64,000 nt of DNA from Prolixibacter sp. NT017 (GTDB taxonomy: Bacteria > Bacteroidota > Bacteroidia > Bacteroidales > Prolixibacteraceae), in assembly GCF_009617875.1 (NCBI RefSeq), contig NZ_BLAV01000001.1, forward strand, positions 3,968,001 to 4,032,000, in the 5' to 3' direction. Positions 1 to 8,329 of the stretch are shown here, in pieces (positions within the stretch are counted from its first letter, which is position 1; every line of letters starts with the position of its first letter). The notes under the pieces are model-generated. The model was not told where the DNA came from and did no database searches. It was given only the letters and a program-made list of their open reading frames with translations. A program made the translations under genes and the position numbers.

Positions 1-136
1 CATGAAACGGACTCCGGTGCAAACCGGTAATGAATCCCTCCACAACTTCGCGGGCAATCAGTTCCAGATTATCGAACTGCTGAAAGGCTTCTATGTCGAA
101 CAGATTTTTCAACGGAAATGCAATAAAAAAAGGCAT
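1..136 (-). CDS. DUF58 domain protein, N-terminal fragment
   Basis: This is the first 45 codons of a gene that runs off the left edge. The frame is open throughout and includes the stretches FDNLELIAREVVEGF and GLHRSPFH, which match the start of DUF58 proteins (the LELIA..VVEGF..G.HRSPxHG pattern). Members are cytoplasmic or membrane-linked proteins often found beside MoxR ATPases; their biochemical role is unsettled. The only in-frame ATG, at 134-136, falls inside the 3' arm of the thioredoxin terminator, so either translation starts within that hairpin or a downstream codon such as TTG is used. The family call is from the short N-terminal motif only. Confidence 0.65.
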   Translation of the reverse strand, partial: MPFFIAFPLKNLFDIEAFQQFDNLELIAREVVEGFITGLHRSPFH

Positions 137-156
137 AAGAGAAAATCTTATGCCTT
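125..156 (-). terminator. Intrinsic terminator of trxA
   Basis: On the minus strand a 10-bp stem (AAGGCATAAG with CTTATGCCTT, arms at 147-156 and 130-139, 7-nt loop) is followed by a run of T. It lies 22 nt after the trxA stop and immediately before the DUF58 gene, so read-through into that gene should be limited. Confidence 0.85.
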
Positions 157-177
157 GTAAGTATACTCAATATTTTC

Positions 178-495
178 TTACAAGAGAGCATCTAATTTCG
201 AAGAAAGAATCGTCTTCGGTACTGCTCCAACCTGCTTATCTGCAACATCACCACCTTTAAAGAAAAGGATGGTAGGAATATTGCGAATACCAAATTTAGC
301 CGCTGTTCCAGGATTGCTATCCACATCCATTTTGGTAACTACCACTTTCCCTTCATAATCATGGGCCAGCTCTTCCACCAGTGGACCAACCATACGGCAC
401 GGGCCACACCATTCAGCCCAGAAATCAACTAATACAGGTTTATCCGATTGCAATACAACCTCCTCGAAATTAGCATCAGTAACTTCAATTGCCAT
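178..495 (-). CDS. trxA: Thioredoxin
   Basis: A cytoplasmic protein-disulfide reductase of 105 residues, the usual length. It carries the redox motif WCGPC (Cys30 and Cys33) after VDFWAEW, and the cis-proline region RNIPT. The reading frame is open further upstream, but MAIEVTDANF is the normal thioredoxin start, so I place the start at 495 and treat the extra upstream codons as untranslated leader. It has its own promoter overlapping the end of dnaE and its own terminator, so it is probably a single-gene unit, although co-transcription from dnaE is possible. It would keep ribonucleotide reductase and other thiol enzymes reduced. Nothing unusual is seen. Confidence 0.95.
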   Translation of the reverse strand: MAIEVTDANFEEVVLQSDKPVLVDFWAEWCGPCRMVGPLVEELAHDYEGKVVVTKMDVDSNPGTAAKFGIRNIPTILFFKGGDVADKQVGAVPKTILSSKLDALL

Positions 496-537
496 GTCAA
501 TATTTTTTATAGTTATTAGAATTTTCTTTGGAAAGCC

Positions 538-569
538 CAAAGTTACAAATTAATTAATTGTAAACGCAA
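538..569 (-). promoter_or_regulatory. Promoter of trxA
   Basis: On the minus strand TAACTTTG (545 to 538) is a perfect Bacteroidota -7 element (TAnnTTTG). A TTG lies 21 nt upstream (569-567) as a -33 element. It overlaps the dnaE stop and would give a leader of about 35 nt before trxA. Confidence 0.6.
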
Positions 570-3500
570 TATCCGGATTATTTTGAAAATACTCCACCAA
601 CTCATCAGTCAGTTCGATGCGTTTGTTCCGGGAAAACATCTGAACCCGAAGATTGTTCTTGGCATCGAAAACGGCAAACTTCAAAAGAGTGCTGCCCTTA
701 TTTCCATTCAAACGCTCACCCAAATCTTTTAGGAATTCATTGGTTACTGTTTCAACCGGAATTTCGAGCATGACACTTTTTACCTGACCACGCAATTCAC
801 TCAGCAAATCAATTTTATTTACCTTGAATTCCCAGTCGTTGCTATCGCGCCACCTAGGCTGAACCTTTCCTTTCACCAACAGGAACAATCCCTGCCGGCA
901 GTATTTCCCGAAATTAACGTAATCGTTGCCGAAGAAATATATCTTATGCGACTCGCTGTAATCCGTCAACGTCAGTGTTGAGAACGGCTTTCCGTTTTTC
1001 GAAATACCTTCATGCGCTTCGGTCACCATTCCGGCAAACGTTATATCGCGGTTGCGGTAAGCGTCGATGTTCTCTTTTAACTGGGCCAGGTTGACACCTT
1101 TCGTACAGAAACTTTCGATCTCCAGTTTATAATCGTCGAGCGGATGGGCCGACAGATAAATTCCGATTAAGTTCTTCTCCTTGTCAAGCAAAACAATACG
1201 CGGCCATTCAGGAACATTCGGAATGTCCGGTTTTTTGACCTCAACAGCGTTTGCTCCGCCGAATAACGAAGCCATCGCGTTCTGTTTTTCACTTTGCATG
1301 CGCCCACCATAGCGAACAAGCGACTCGATAAATGAAACGCCCTCGTTGTTTTCGGCAAAAAACTGGGCCCGCTTCATGTCACCGAAACTATCAAAAGCAC
1401 CGGCCATCGCCAGCGACTCAATGTTCTTCTTATTAACCGTTTGCAAGTTCACACGTTCCACGAAATCGTATAGATCTTTGAATTCACCGTTTTCTTCGCG
1501 TTCGCGGATAATTTCATCGACGGCAGCATTTCCGACGCCTTTTATAGCAGCCATTCCGAAACGCAGGTCACCTTTCTTATTCACGAAGAATTTGGCCCGT
1601 GACTCGTTCACATCGGGTCCGAGAACCGGCAGCCCCATGTGGTTCGACTCGTCCATGAAAATGGAAATCTTATCAGAATTGGACAGGTTACGACTCAACA
1701 CTGCGGCCATAAACTCGGCCGGGTAATGCGCTTTGAGATATCCTGTTTGATAGGCAATATAAGCGTAGCAAACCGAGTGCGACTTATTGAAAGCGTAAGA
1801 TGCAAAAGCTTCCCAGTCCTTCCAGATTTTATCGATCAGTTTTTCCGGCTTTTGGCCTACCTCTTTACATCCCTCAACAAACTTTTCGTTGCTTAGACAG
1901 CCATCGTGGAACTTCACCTTCAGTTTGGCCATGAGGTCAAACTTCTTCTTACCCATGGCTTTTCGCAAGGTATCGGATTCACCCCGGGTAAACTGTCCCA
2001 ACGCGCGCGACTGCAACATCACCTGCTCCTGGAAGACCGTAATTCCGTACGTGTCATTCAGGAAAGGTTCCATCATCGGATGATCGTATACAATTTCTTC
2101 ATAACCATGTTTCCGGTTAACGAAATTGGGAATGTACTCCATCGGTCCCGGACGGTACAAGGCATTCATCGCCACCAGGTCTTCAAACCGGTTGGGCTTC
2201 AGTTTGCGCAGCCATTTTTTCATTCCGGGCGACTCGAACTGGAAAATGGCAGTCGTATCACCGCGACCGAACAATTCAAATGTTTCCTGGTCATCCGGCG
2301 GCAGCGCGTCGATATCGATATCAATTCCCCGGGAAAGTTTGATATTATCGAGACACTCTTTTATAATCGACAGTGTTTTCAGCCCGAGGAAGTCCATCTT
2401 CAGCAAGCCGATATCTTCCACGAACCGTCCGTCATACTGGGTGGTGAGCAACTCCTCTTCCTTGGTAGGCATTACCGGAAGGTGTTCATCCAACGGATTC
2501 TTCCCGATAAGGACACCACAGGCATGTACCCCCGTTTGCCGGACCGAACCTTCCAGCGTTTCTGCCAACCGGAGTGTTTTGGCAACCAGCAAGTTTTCTG
2601 ATTGCTTTTCCATCTCCAGTTGCGGATTTTCCTTATAGGCCTTCTGCAATGTCATTTTCGGTGCTTCCGGTACCATCTTTGCCAACCGATCGGCTTCGGG
2701 CAACGGCAACTTCAACACCCGGGCCACATCCCGCAAGGCCAGCTTGGCCGCCATGGTTCCAAATGTACAGATGTGTGCCACCTTATCGTGACCATACTTC
2801 GCCGTCACCCAATCCAAAACGAGCTGGCGGCCGTCATCATCGAAGTCAATATCGATATCGGGCATCGACACACGGTCTGGATTCAGGAAACGCTCGAACA
2901 GCAAATCATACTTGATTGGGTCGACGTTGGTAATTCCGGTGCAGTATGCAACGGCAGAACCCGCTGCTGAACCACGTCCCGGGCCAACAATCACGCCCAT
3001 TTCGCGGGCAGCGTTGATAAAGTCCTGAACAATCAGGAAGTATCCGGGGAACCCCATGGTTTTAATGGTCTCCAGCTCAAAGTCGATACGTTCCTTATTA
3101 TCGCCGGAGAACGCTTCGCCATAACGCCATTCGGCTCCTTTGTAAACGAGGTGCTTGAGATAATCGGCTTCAAACTTCACCCTAATCACCTTGTCGTACC
3201 CCCCCATCCGGTCGTACGCTTCGCCAAATTCCTCTTTCAGTTCTTCTTCGCTGAAATTGGCCCTAAACTCTTCGAGCGTGCCAAAAGATTCAGGTATGGG
3301 GAATTCCGGCATAATCGGACTGGAGTCAAGCTCGAAAAACTCAACCTTATCGACAATTTCCTGCGTGTTGGCTAACGCTTCCGGAACATCGGAAAACAAT
3401 TCGTTCATCTCAGCAGTGGTCTTAAACCACTCTTGCCGGGTGTAACGCATTCGGTTCGGATCATCAATGTCTTTTCCGGTATTCAGGCAAATCAACAAGT

Positions 3501-4182
3501 CGTGTGCTTCGGCATCTTCCTCGTTCGTAAAGTGCACATCATTGGCAGCTATGATTTTTACATTGTGCTTTTGGGCTAATCCCACCAGCACTTCGTTCAC
3601 CATTACCTGCTTGTCGTACACATCCATTTTCATCCTTGGATCGTCGGTCCGATGCCGCTGAAGCTCCAGGTAATAGTCATCGCCGAATACACTTTTGTAC
3701 CACTCGATGGCTTTTTCGGCTCCGGGAATATCACCACGCATAACCAGCTGTGGTATCTCTCCACCCAAACAAGCCGAAGAAACAATAATCCCTTCGTGGT
3801 ACCTTTCCAGCATCGTCTTGTCGATACGTGGCTTATAGTACATTCCCCGCGTATTAGCTATCGATACCAGCTTCAGCAGGTTTCTGTAGCCTTTTTCATT
3901 CTTGGCTAACAAGATCAGGTGATTTCCCGAGCGATCCACCTTATCCGATTTGTCATCGAGGCTTCGGGCTGCTACATAAGTCTCACAACCTAAAATCGGC
4001 TTCACCCCATTTGCTTTACACGTGGCATGAAATTCTTTCATTCCGAACATCGAACCATGGTCAGTCAGCGCGACTGCCTTCATACCATCGTTCTTTGCTT
4101 TTGTAACTAAATCGGGAACACTCGCAGCTCCATCCAATATGGAATACTGACTGTGGACGTGCAAATGGGTAAATGGGATCAT
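550..4182 (-). CDS. dnaE: DNA polymerase III subunit alpha (replicative polymerase)
   Basis: The catalytic subunit of the replicase, 1,210 residues, slightly longer than the E. coli protein (about 1,160). An N-terminal PHP domain opens with the histidine cluster HLHVHSQYS (His6, His8, His10). The polymerase core shows GPGRGSAAGS and the catalytic-aspartate motif PDIDIDFDDDGR. The C-terminal part contains the helix-hairpin-helix region and an OB-fold (ITFAGMVTEAHEGISKNGKPF). The start ATG at 4182 gives the canonical MIPFTHLHVHS opening. The gene ends 5 nt upstream of the trxA promoter core. No truncation or frameshift is visible. Confidence 0.97.
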   Translation of the reverse strand: MIPFTHLHVHSQYSILDGAASVPDLVTKAKNDGMKAVALTDHGSMFGMKEFHATCKANGVKPILGCETYVAARSLDDKSDKVDRSGNHLILLAKNEKGYRNLLKLVSIANTRGMYYKPRIDKTMLERYHEGIIVSSACLGGEIPQLVMRGDIPGAEKAIEWYKSVFGDDYYLELQRHRTDDPRMKMDVYDKQVMVNEVLVGLAQKHNVKIIAANDVHFTNEEDAEAHDLLICLNTGKDIDDPNRMRYTRQEWFKTTAEMNELFSDVPEALANTQEIVDKVEFFELDSSPIMPEFPIPESFGTLEEFRANFSEEELKEEFGEAYDRMGGYDKVIRVKFEADYLKHLVYKGAEWRYGEAFSGDNKERIDFELETIKTMGFPGYFLIVQDFINAAREMGVIVGPGRGSAAGSAVAYCTGITNVDPIKYDLLFERFLNPDRVSMPDIDIDFDDDGRQLVLDWVTAKYGHDKVAHICTFGTMAAKLALRDVARVLKLPLPEADRLAKMVPEAPKMTLQKAYKENPQLEMEKQSENLLVAKTLRLAETLEGSVRQTGVHACGVLIGKNPLDEHLPVMPTKEEELLTTQYDGRFVEDIGLLKMDFLGLKTLSIIKECLDNIKLSRGIDIDIDALPPDDQETFELFGRGDTTAIFQFESPGMKKWLRKLKPNRFEDLVAMNALYRPGPMEYIPNFVNRKHGYEEIVYDHPMMEPFLNDTYGITVFQEQVMLQSRALGQFTRGESDTLRKAMGKKKFDLMAKLKVKFHDGCLSNEKFVEGCKEVGQKPEKLIDKIWKDWEAFASYAFNKSHSVCYAYIAYQTGYLKAHYPAEFMAAVLSRNLSNSDKISIFMDESNHMGLPVLGPDVNESRAKFFVNKKGDLRFGMAAIKGVGNAAVDEIIREREENGEFKDLYDFVERVNLQTVNKKNIESLAMAGAFDSFGDMKRAQFFAENNEGVSFIESLVRYGGRMQSEKQNAMASLFGGANAVEVKKPDIPNVPEWPRIVLLDKEKNLIGIYLSAHPLDDYKLEIESFCTKGVNLAQLKENIDAYRNRDITFAGMVTEAHEGISKNGKPFSTLTLTDYSESHKIYFFGNDYVNFGKYCRQGLFLLVKGKVQPRWRDSNDWEFKVNKIDLLSELRGQVKSVMLEIPVETVTNEFLKDLGERLNGNKGSTLLKFAVFDAKNNLRVQMFSRNKRIELTDELVEYFQNNPDIAFTIN

Positions 4183-4377
4183 ACGGTAATTTTTATTATT
4201 CCTCTGCTCAATACGTTCTCCTTCCGGAAGAGGTTTCCGGCTTCTTGTTTTTTCACGACTAAAGATAGAAAATTGCTACCCGCCGATGAATTTTACTTTT
4301 CAACACCTTTTCAAAAATATGGTTTAACCGGGCCGCAAAATTATATCAACAATTCTACTTTGGAAAAAGCAACGCAT

Positions 4378-4407
4378 AAAAAAAGGGAGAACCCACCGGC
4401 CTCCCTT
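4378..4407 (-). terminator. Intrinsic terminator after the 4430-5119 lipoprotein gene
   Basis: On the minus strand AAGGGAG and CTCCCTT (4401-4407 and 4383-4389) form a 7-bp stem with an 11-nt loop, followed by seven T. It separates the lipoprotein gene from dnaE. Confidence 0.75.
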
Positions 4408-4429
4408 CATATATCCTGTTAAACAATTA

Positions 4430-5119
4430 TTAGTTAATCGTAATTTCCCTGTCGGTGGTCGAAATGGTTTGAATACTCGTATAGGCCGATGTTTCAAATT
4501 TCAGGGCAATAACTTCGAATTTCAGTGTACCCGGTACATAGCCCGATAAATAAGATGTCGGGATACTTAACTCAACGGTATCCTGTCCTGCTCCCCCTGC
4601 AAAAGGTGCAATATTATATACCTGCGTATCACCGCTAAAAACCTTTACCTGGTAACCATCGGCATTGGCCACTTTATCCCACTTCAGATGTACACTGCTT
4701 GCATCTGCCTGATATTCGGCTATGGTAATATGCGGAGGATAGAGGAACTCACTTGTCAAATCATTGGTTTCCGTGGCCGTCATCCCATCGCTGAAATTAA
4801 CCGAAAAGGTGTAAGTTCCCGGAACCGGAACGGTCGAAGTCATTTCCGAATCGGGAGTTTGCAGGTAGTAAGAATAACCACTGCCATCATAACTGTCAAG
4901 CGGAACCGTCTGCCCGTCGGGTGTCTGCACCTCAACACTGGCTGCCGATGCCAGGGTTATCGCAGAATAGACAATCCCGTGGACGGTATCGTTATTGTAT
5001 ACTTTTGTCTGTGAGAATACATCTACTGTAGTTGTATAATCCGGCTTGGACTTTTTATTACACGATGCTAATCCCATCAGTATCAATCCAACACTTAATA
5101 ACACATGCAATCTTTTCAT
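4430..5119 (-). CDS. Lipoprotein with fibronectin-III-like domain
   Basis: A 229-residue predicted lipoprotein. The signal peptide MKRLHVLLSVGLILMGLASC ends in a lipobox (LASC), so the mature protein should be anchored by Cys20. Residues about 140-229 (PHITIAEYQADASSVHLKWD, then ADGYQVKVF) resemble a fibronectin type III sandwich; the preceding part is probably another beta-rich domain. The specific function is not recognisable. It lies between rpsP (divergent) and dnaE, from which a terminator separates it, so it is probably monocistronic. The 4183-4429 gap holds only this terminator and the AT-rich leader of dnaE. Confidence 0.8.
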   Translation of the reverse strand: MKRLHVLLSVGLILMGLASCNKKSKPDYTTTVDVFSQTKVYNNDTVHGIVYSAITLASAASVEVQTPDGQTVPLDSYDGSGYSYYLQTPDSEMTSTVPVPGTYTFSVNFSDGMTATETNDLTSEFLYPPHITIAEYQADASSVHLKWDKVANADGYQVKVFSGDTQVYNIAPFAGGAGQDTVELSIPTSYLSGYVPGTLKFEVIALKFETSAYTSIQTISTTDREITIN

Positions 5120-5304
5120 AAATATGTATTTGATTTTACTATTGTACTATTGAATAAGATGATGTTCGGGAGAAAACGTTGCAATAAAATTACGTTTTTT
5201 ATCAGAAATTCTCTCAAAACGTTCGTCGAACCTCGATTGATATTTGTTCTCTCCTAATCATTTGAAAACCACAGAACGGGTATTTCAGAATTAAAATATT
5301 GTTG

Positions 5305-5312
5305 TAACTTTG
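5305..5312 (+). promoter_or_regulatory. Putative -7 element of rpsP
   Basis: TAACTTTG matches the Bacteroidota -7 consensus exactly and would give a leader of about 35 nt to the rpsP ATG. The -33 element is not obvious. Confidence 0.5.
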
Positions 5313-5352
5313 CCGAGCATTTAAAATTTTCAAATACTAATTGTAATTTCTT

Positions 5353-5934
5353 ATGCCAGTAAAGATTCGTTTAGCAAGGCATGGTCGTAAGAGACATGCT
5401 TACTACCACATTGTGGTAGCAAATAGCAGGGCGCCACGGGATGGTCGATACATCGAAAGGATTGGTTCTTACAATCCGAACACAAATCCTGCTACAGTAG
5501 AGCTTGATTTTGACAAAGCTCTTGACTGGCTACAAAAAGGCGCCCAACCAACCGATACTGCTCGTGCGATTCTTTCGTACCGCGGTGTACTGATGAAGAA
5601 ACACCTGTTGGATGGTGTGAAAAAGGGTGCTTTCGACGAAGCAGAAGCTGAAAAACGTTTTGAAGCATGGATGAAGGAAAAAGAAGCCAAAATCCAGGCT
5701 AAAGTTGATCGGTTAGCTGCTGAATCTGACGAAGCATACAAAACAAGGCTGGAAGCTGAAGCTAAAGTTAGCGAAGCCCGCGCTGCAGAGATTGCCAAGC
5801 GCAACGCAGAAATGGCTGCCGAAGCTGAAGCCGCCAACGCTGAAGAAGCTGCAGAGGAAGCATCGGAAGAAGCAGAAGCTGCTCCGGAAGAGCCTGCCGC
5901 TGATGACAGCGCCGAAGAGAAAACCGAAGAATAA
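5353..5934 (+). CDS. rpsP: 30S ribosomal protein S16 with long acidic tail
   Basis: A small-subunit ribosomal protein. Residues 1-80 are classical S16 ([20 protein letters not shown], then [18 protein letters not shown]). The remaining 110 or so residues form a predicted helical, highly charged Ala/Glu/Lys extension ending in acidic repeats, giving 193 residues against about 82 in E. coli. Such tails are common in Bacteroidota S16. It has its own promoter and is followed by a terminator before rimM, the usual partner in S16 operons, so attenuation between the two is likely. Confidence 0.97.
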   Translation: MPVKIRLARHGRKRHAYYHIVVANSRAPRDGRYIERIGSYNPNTNPATVELDFDKALDWLQKGAQPTDTARAILSYRGVLMKKHLLDGVKKGAFDEAEAEKRFEAWMKEKEAKIQAKVDRLAAESDEAYKTRLEAEAKVSEARAAEIAKRNAEMAAEAEAANAEEAAEEASEEAEAAPEEPAADDSAEEKTEE

Positions 5935-5981
5935 GGTTTTCATTTCTTTGCTCCGACTTCGACGTTGGGAAAAAGAAATAC

Positions 5982-6014
5982 AAAGCGAGGGTCTTTTAGG
6001 CCGTCGCTTTTTTT
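5982..6014 (+). terminator. Terminator/attenuator between rpsP and rimM
   Basis: AAAGCGA (5982-5988) pairs with TCGCTTT (6004-6010). An inner GGTC/GGCC stem adds to it, and a T run ends at 6014. It sits 37 nt before rimM and probably reduces rimM relative to rpsP expression. Confidence 0.85.
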
Positions 6015-6050
6015 ATGTAACTTATCCGGACATCTAACGACTTTTAATAA

Positions 6051-6593
6051 ATGATGAGGGCTATCGTTAAAGAAGATTGTACATCGATTGGTTATTTACA
6101 GAAAACACACGGATTGGATGGTAGCTTTACCATGCATTTCGAGGAACAATTCGACCTGACCCTGGAAGAAGCGGAATATCTTTTCCTGGAAATCGACGGA
6201 GGATTGGTTCCTTTCTTTATCAGTGAAGATGGCTTTCGTTATCGTGGTAACGACAGCGCCATCATCCATTTCGACGAAATTGCTTCGCAGGAACAGGCAC
6301 GTGAATTTACCGGATGTGCTGTTTTTGTATTTACCGATGAAATTATTGAACCCGAAGAGGAAGCTTCTCCTTCCATGCTGATGGGTTACGAAGTAATCGA
6401 TCAGAAACATGGCTTGTTGGGAAAAGTTGTACACGTCGACGATTATTCCGGAAACCTGGTTATTACGGTTATTTTCCGTGAAAACGAAGTATTAATTCCG
6501 CTCTCTGATGATGTGCTGACCGAAATGGATGAAGCCAGCCGTCAGCTCAAATTGATTTGCCCGGAAGGTTTGATTGAGCTTTACCTGGAATAA
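6051..6593 (+). CDS. rimM: Ribosome maturation factor RimM
   Basis: A 30S assembly and 16S rRNA processing factor that binds S19, 180 residues. The N-terminal domain has the family signature IGYLQKTHGLDG (residues about 13-24). The C-terminal PRC-barrel domain is seen around MGYEVIDQKHGLLGKVVHVD and ends with IELYLE. Two ATGs in tandem (6051 and 6054) are possible starts. Position after rpsP is the standard order. TrmD and L19, which often follow, are not here. Confidence 0.93.
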   Translation: MMRAIVKEDCTSIGYLQKTHGLDGSFTMHFEEQFDLTLEEAEYLFLEIDGGLVPFFISEDGFRYRGNDSAIIHFDEIASQEQAREFTGCAVFVFTDEIIEPEEEASPSMLMGYEVIDQKHGLLGKVVHVDDYSGNLVITVIFRENEVLIPLSDDVLTEMDEASRQLKLICPEGLIELYLE

Positions 6594-6665
6594 TTTTTTC
6601 GGAAGAAGTGCAACTTTAGGCCAACTTACGCGTCAATACTTATATAACCAAAAAAGAAAGATCCA

Positions 6666-7376
6666 ATGACAGCAAAGATTTTTTCGCTTATGGTTGTTCT
6701 GGCTTTCGCCTGGAACATAAGTGCCAAAGCCCAGGAAACTGATAAACGTACACTCCCGCCATTTACAGAAATTTCTCTAAGAGTAAGCGGCGATGTTCAT
6801 CTCATGCAGGGTGATAACCAGTCGGTGGAAATAAAAGCCAAGGCTTCCACCATCAATAAACTCATAACCGAAGTAAAAGATCGCAAACTGGTGATTCGAT
6901 TCAGTACCACTGACTCTTGGTTCAAAAGCTGGAATCCCGGTAAAATAGATATTTACATTACGATTCCCCAAATCGATGCACTCTCGGTTTCCGGTTCTGG
7001 TTCAATTCTATCGGATGATGAAATTACTTCGCGTATTCTGGATTTAGTGGTCAGCGGTAGCGGCGATATCAAACTGACAGATTTAAGCGCTGAAAAAGTA
7101 TCGGCCGCTGTTTCCGGTTCTGGCGATATTTACCTGGAAGGCAGCGATACATCCGATTCATTCGAAGCAGCTATCTCCGGTTCAGGCGACATCAAAGCAT
7201 CCGAACTGAAGGCAAAGAATGTGGATGTGAAAATTTCCGGCTCGGGCGATTGCGATGTGTATGCTACCGACCAACTCAAGGTGAGAGTGATTGGTTCCGG
7301 AACTGTCCGTTACGATGGAAATCCGCAGATCGATTCTAACGTTAGCGGTTCCGGTGGATTCAAGAAAGGACGTTAA
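6666..7376 (+). CDS. DUF2807 (head-GIN) secreted protein
   Basis: A 236-residue exported protein. A signal peptide (cleavage near AKAQ, residue about 22) is followed by a DUF2807 beta-helix domain. This has the diagnostic repeats SGSG, SGSGDI and SGSGDC at about 20-residue spacing, and the usual opening FTEISLRVSGDVHLMQGD. The family is often called a putative auto-transporter adhesin, but no function is proven; it is probably periplasmic or surface-located. A strong terminator follows, and no SD is evident before the ATG. Likely a single-gene unit. Confidence 0.88.
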   Translation: MTAKIFSLMVVLAFAWNISAKAQETDKRTLPPFTEISLRVSGDVHLMQGDNQSVEIKAKASTINKLITEVKDRKLVIRFSTTDSWFKSWNPGKIDIYITIPQIDALSVSGSGSILSDDEITSRILDLVVSGSGDIKLTDLSAEKVSAAVSGSGDIYLEGSDTSDSFEAAISGSGDIKASELKAKNVDVKISGSGDCDVYATDQLKVRVIGSGTVRYDGNPQIDSNVSGSGGFKKGR

Positions 7377-7400
7377 TAAAACCACTACAATACCGAAAGA

Positions 7401-7437
7401 AAAGAGGCTGTCTCAAACGAGGCGGCCTTTGTTTTTT
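7401..7437 (+). terminator. Terminator of the DUF2807 gene
   Basis: AAAGAGGCTGTCTC (7401-7414) pairs with GAGGCGGCCTTT (7419-7430), with two G-U pairs and a 2-nt bulge. It is followed by G and six T. Confidence 0.8.
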
Positions 7438-7466
7438 CCCGGAATCACCACTTGTTCTTTTATAAC

Positions 7467-7626
7467 ATACGGACCTCGTTTAAAACAGGTCCGTATATTT
7501 TTGCAATGAGGTCCCGATCTTTTTCCAACGAGATCGGGACTTTGTTGAAAGAAGGTCCCGATCTGATTGAAAGAGGGTCCTTATCTTTTTTAAAAAAGTC
7601 CGGACTTTATTTAAAAAAATACCGAC
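7467..7626 (+). repeat. Degenerate 22-bp tandem repeat in a 357-nt gene-free stretch
   Basis: Blocks containing GGTCC or its variants recur in strict 22-bp register. GGTCC starts at 7488, 7510, 7554 and 7576; GGGAC-type and GTCCGG variants fill the units near 7532 and 7598, and GGACC precedes at 7471. Each G/C-rich block is separated by a T-rich then A-rich spacer (a unit resembles AGGTCCCGATCTTTTTCCAA). Neighbouring units are often inverted relative to each other, so hairpins such as ACGGACCT/AGGTCCGT can form. No reading frame in 7438-7733 looks real. The array lies between the DUF2807 terminator and the 3' end of the threonylcarbamoyl-AMP synthase gene. Confidence 0.8.
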
Positions 7627-7733
7627 CGCCTAAAATTACGTCTCTATATCCTCTCAAAAACATTAAAACCTTTCGGTGAAAATGCTTCAGTGTTCCGGCT
7701 TATATGTCCTGTTTTTCCCACTCAATCAATATT

Positions 7734-8309
7734 CTATTTTCGAAGAATCTGAACTTCTCCGCCGACTCCCAGCTTGATGACACTGGAAGGAGAAGAGGGC
7801 ATCCGCTCATCCTGCCGGTACTGCACAACGTAATCAACTCCTTCTATTATCTCCGGAGCCACCTCATCGAAGAATGCCGGCGACGGCTCGCCACTGATAT
7901 TTGCCGAGGTTGAGACAAGCGGCTTGTGGAAGCGCTGAATCAGTTGCTGTGTAAATGGCTCCTCTGTTATTCGGATGCCAATGCTTCCGTCTTCGGCAAT
8001 CAGATTCTTCGCCAGATTTTTGGCTCCCGGATATACAATCGTCAACGGTTTGTCCGCTACGTCAATCAAATCCCAGGCAACTTCCGGCACTTCCTCAATG
8101 TACGAATTCAGCAAATTGGGATTTTCCATCAGCACCAACATACTTCTGGAACTTTCCCGTTTTTTCAACTCGCTAACCCGGGCAACCGCTTCAGCGTTGG
8201 TCGCATCGCAACCGATTCCCCAGATGGTATCGGTGGGGTAAAGAATGATGCCACCTTTTTTCAATACCTCGAGGGCCTGCCGGATATCTTCCCGAAAATC
8301 AGATTCCAT
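7734..8309 (-). CDS. L-threonylcarbamoyladenylate synthase (Sua5/YrdC family)
   Basis: It makes threonylcarbamoyl-AMP from Thr, bicarbonate and ATP for the t6A37 modification of ANN-decoding tRNAs. The 191-residue protein has the YrdC fold with GGIILYPTDTIWGIGCDATN near the N-terminus, KKRESSRSMLVL, and STSANISGEPSP near residue 140. It lacks the C-terminal Sua5 domain, so it is the short YrdC type. I chose the ATG at 8309 (MESDFREDIRQ) because AGGA lies 8 nt upstream; the longer frame starts only with TTG. It is 20 nt downstream of dapD on the same strand, so probably co-transcribed. Confidence 0.93.
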   Translation of the reverse strand: MESDFREDIRQALEVLKKGGIILYPTDTIWGIGCDATNAEAVARVSELKKRESSRSMLVLMENPNLLNSYIEEVPEVAWDLIDVADKPLTIVYPGAKNLAKNLIAEDGSIGIRITEEPFTQQLIQRFHKPLVSTSANISGEPSPAFFDEVAPEIIEGVDYVVQYRQDERMPSSPSSVIKLGVGGEVQILRK

Positions 8310-8329
8310 GTAATGTCCTATTTTCAATA

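Noticed and set aside
1167..4100. Several long open frames on the plus strand opposite dnaE
   Set aside because: They are antisense shadows of dnaE with no initiation signals or protein-like composition.
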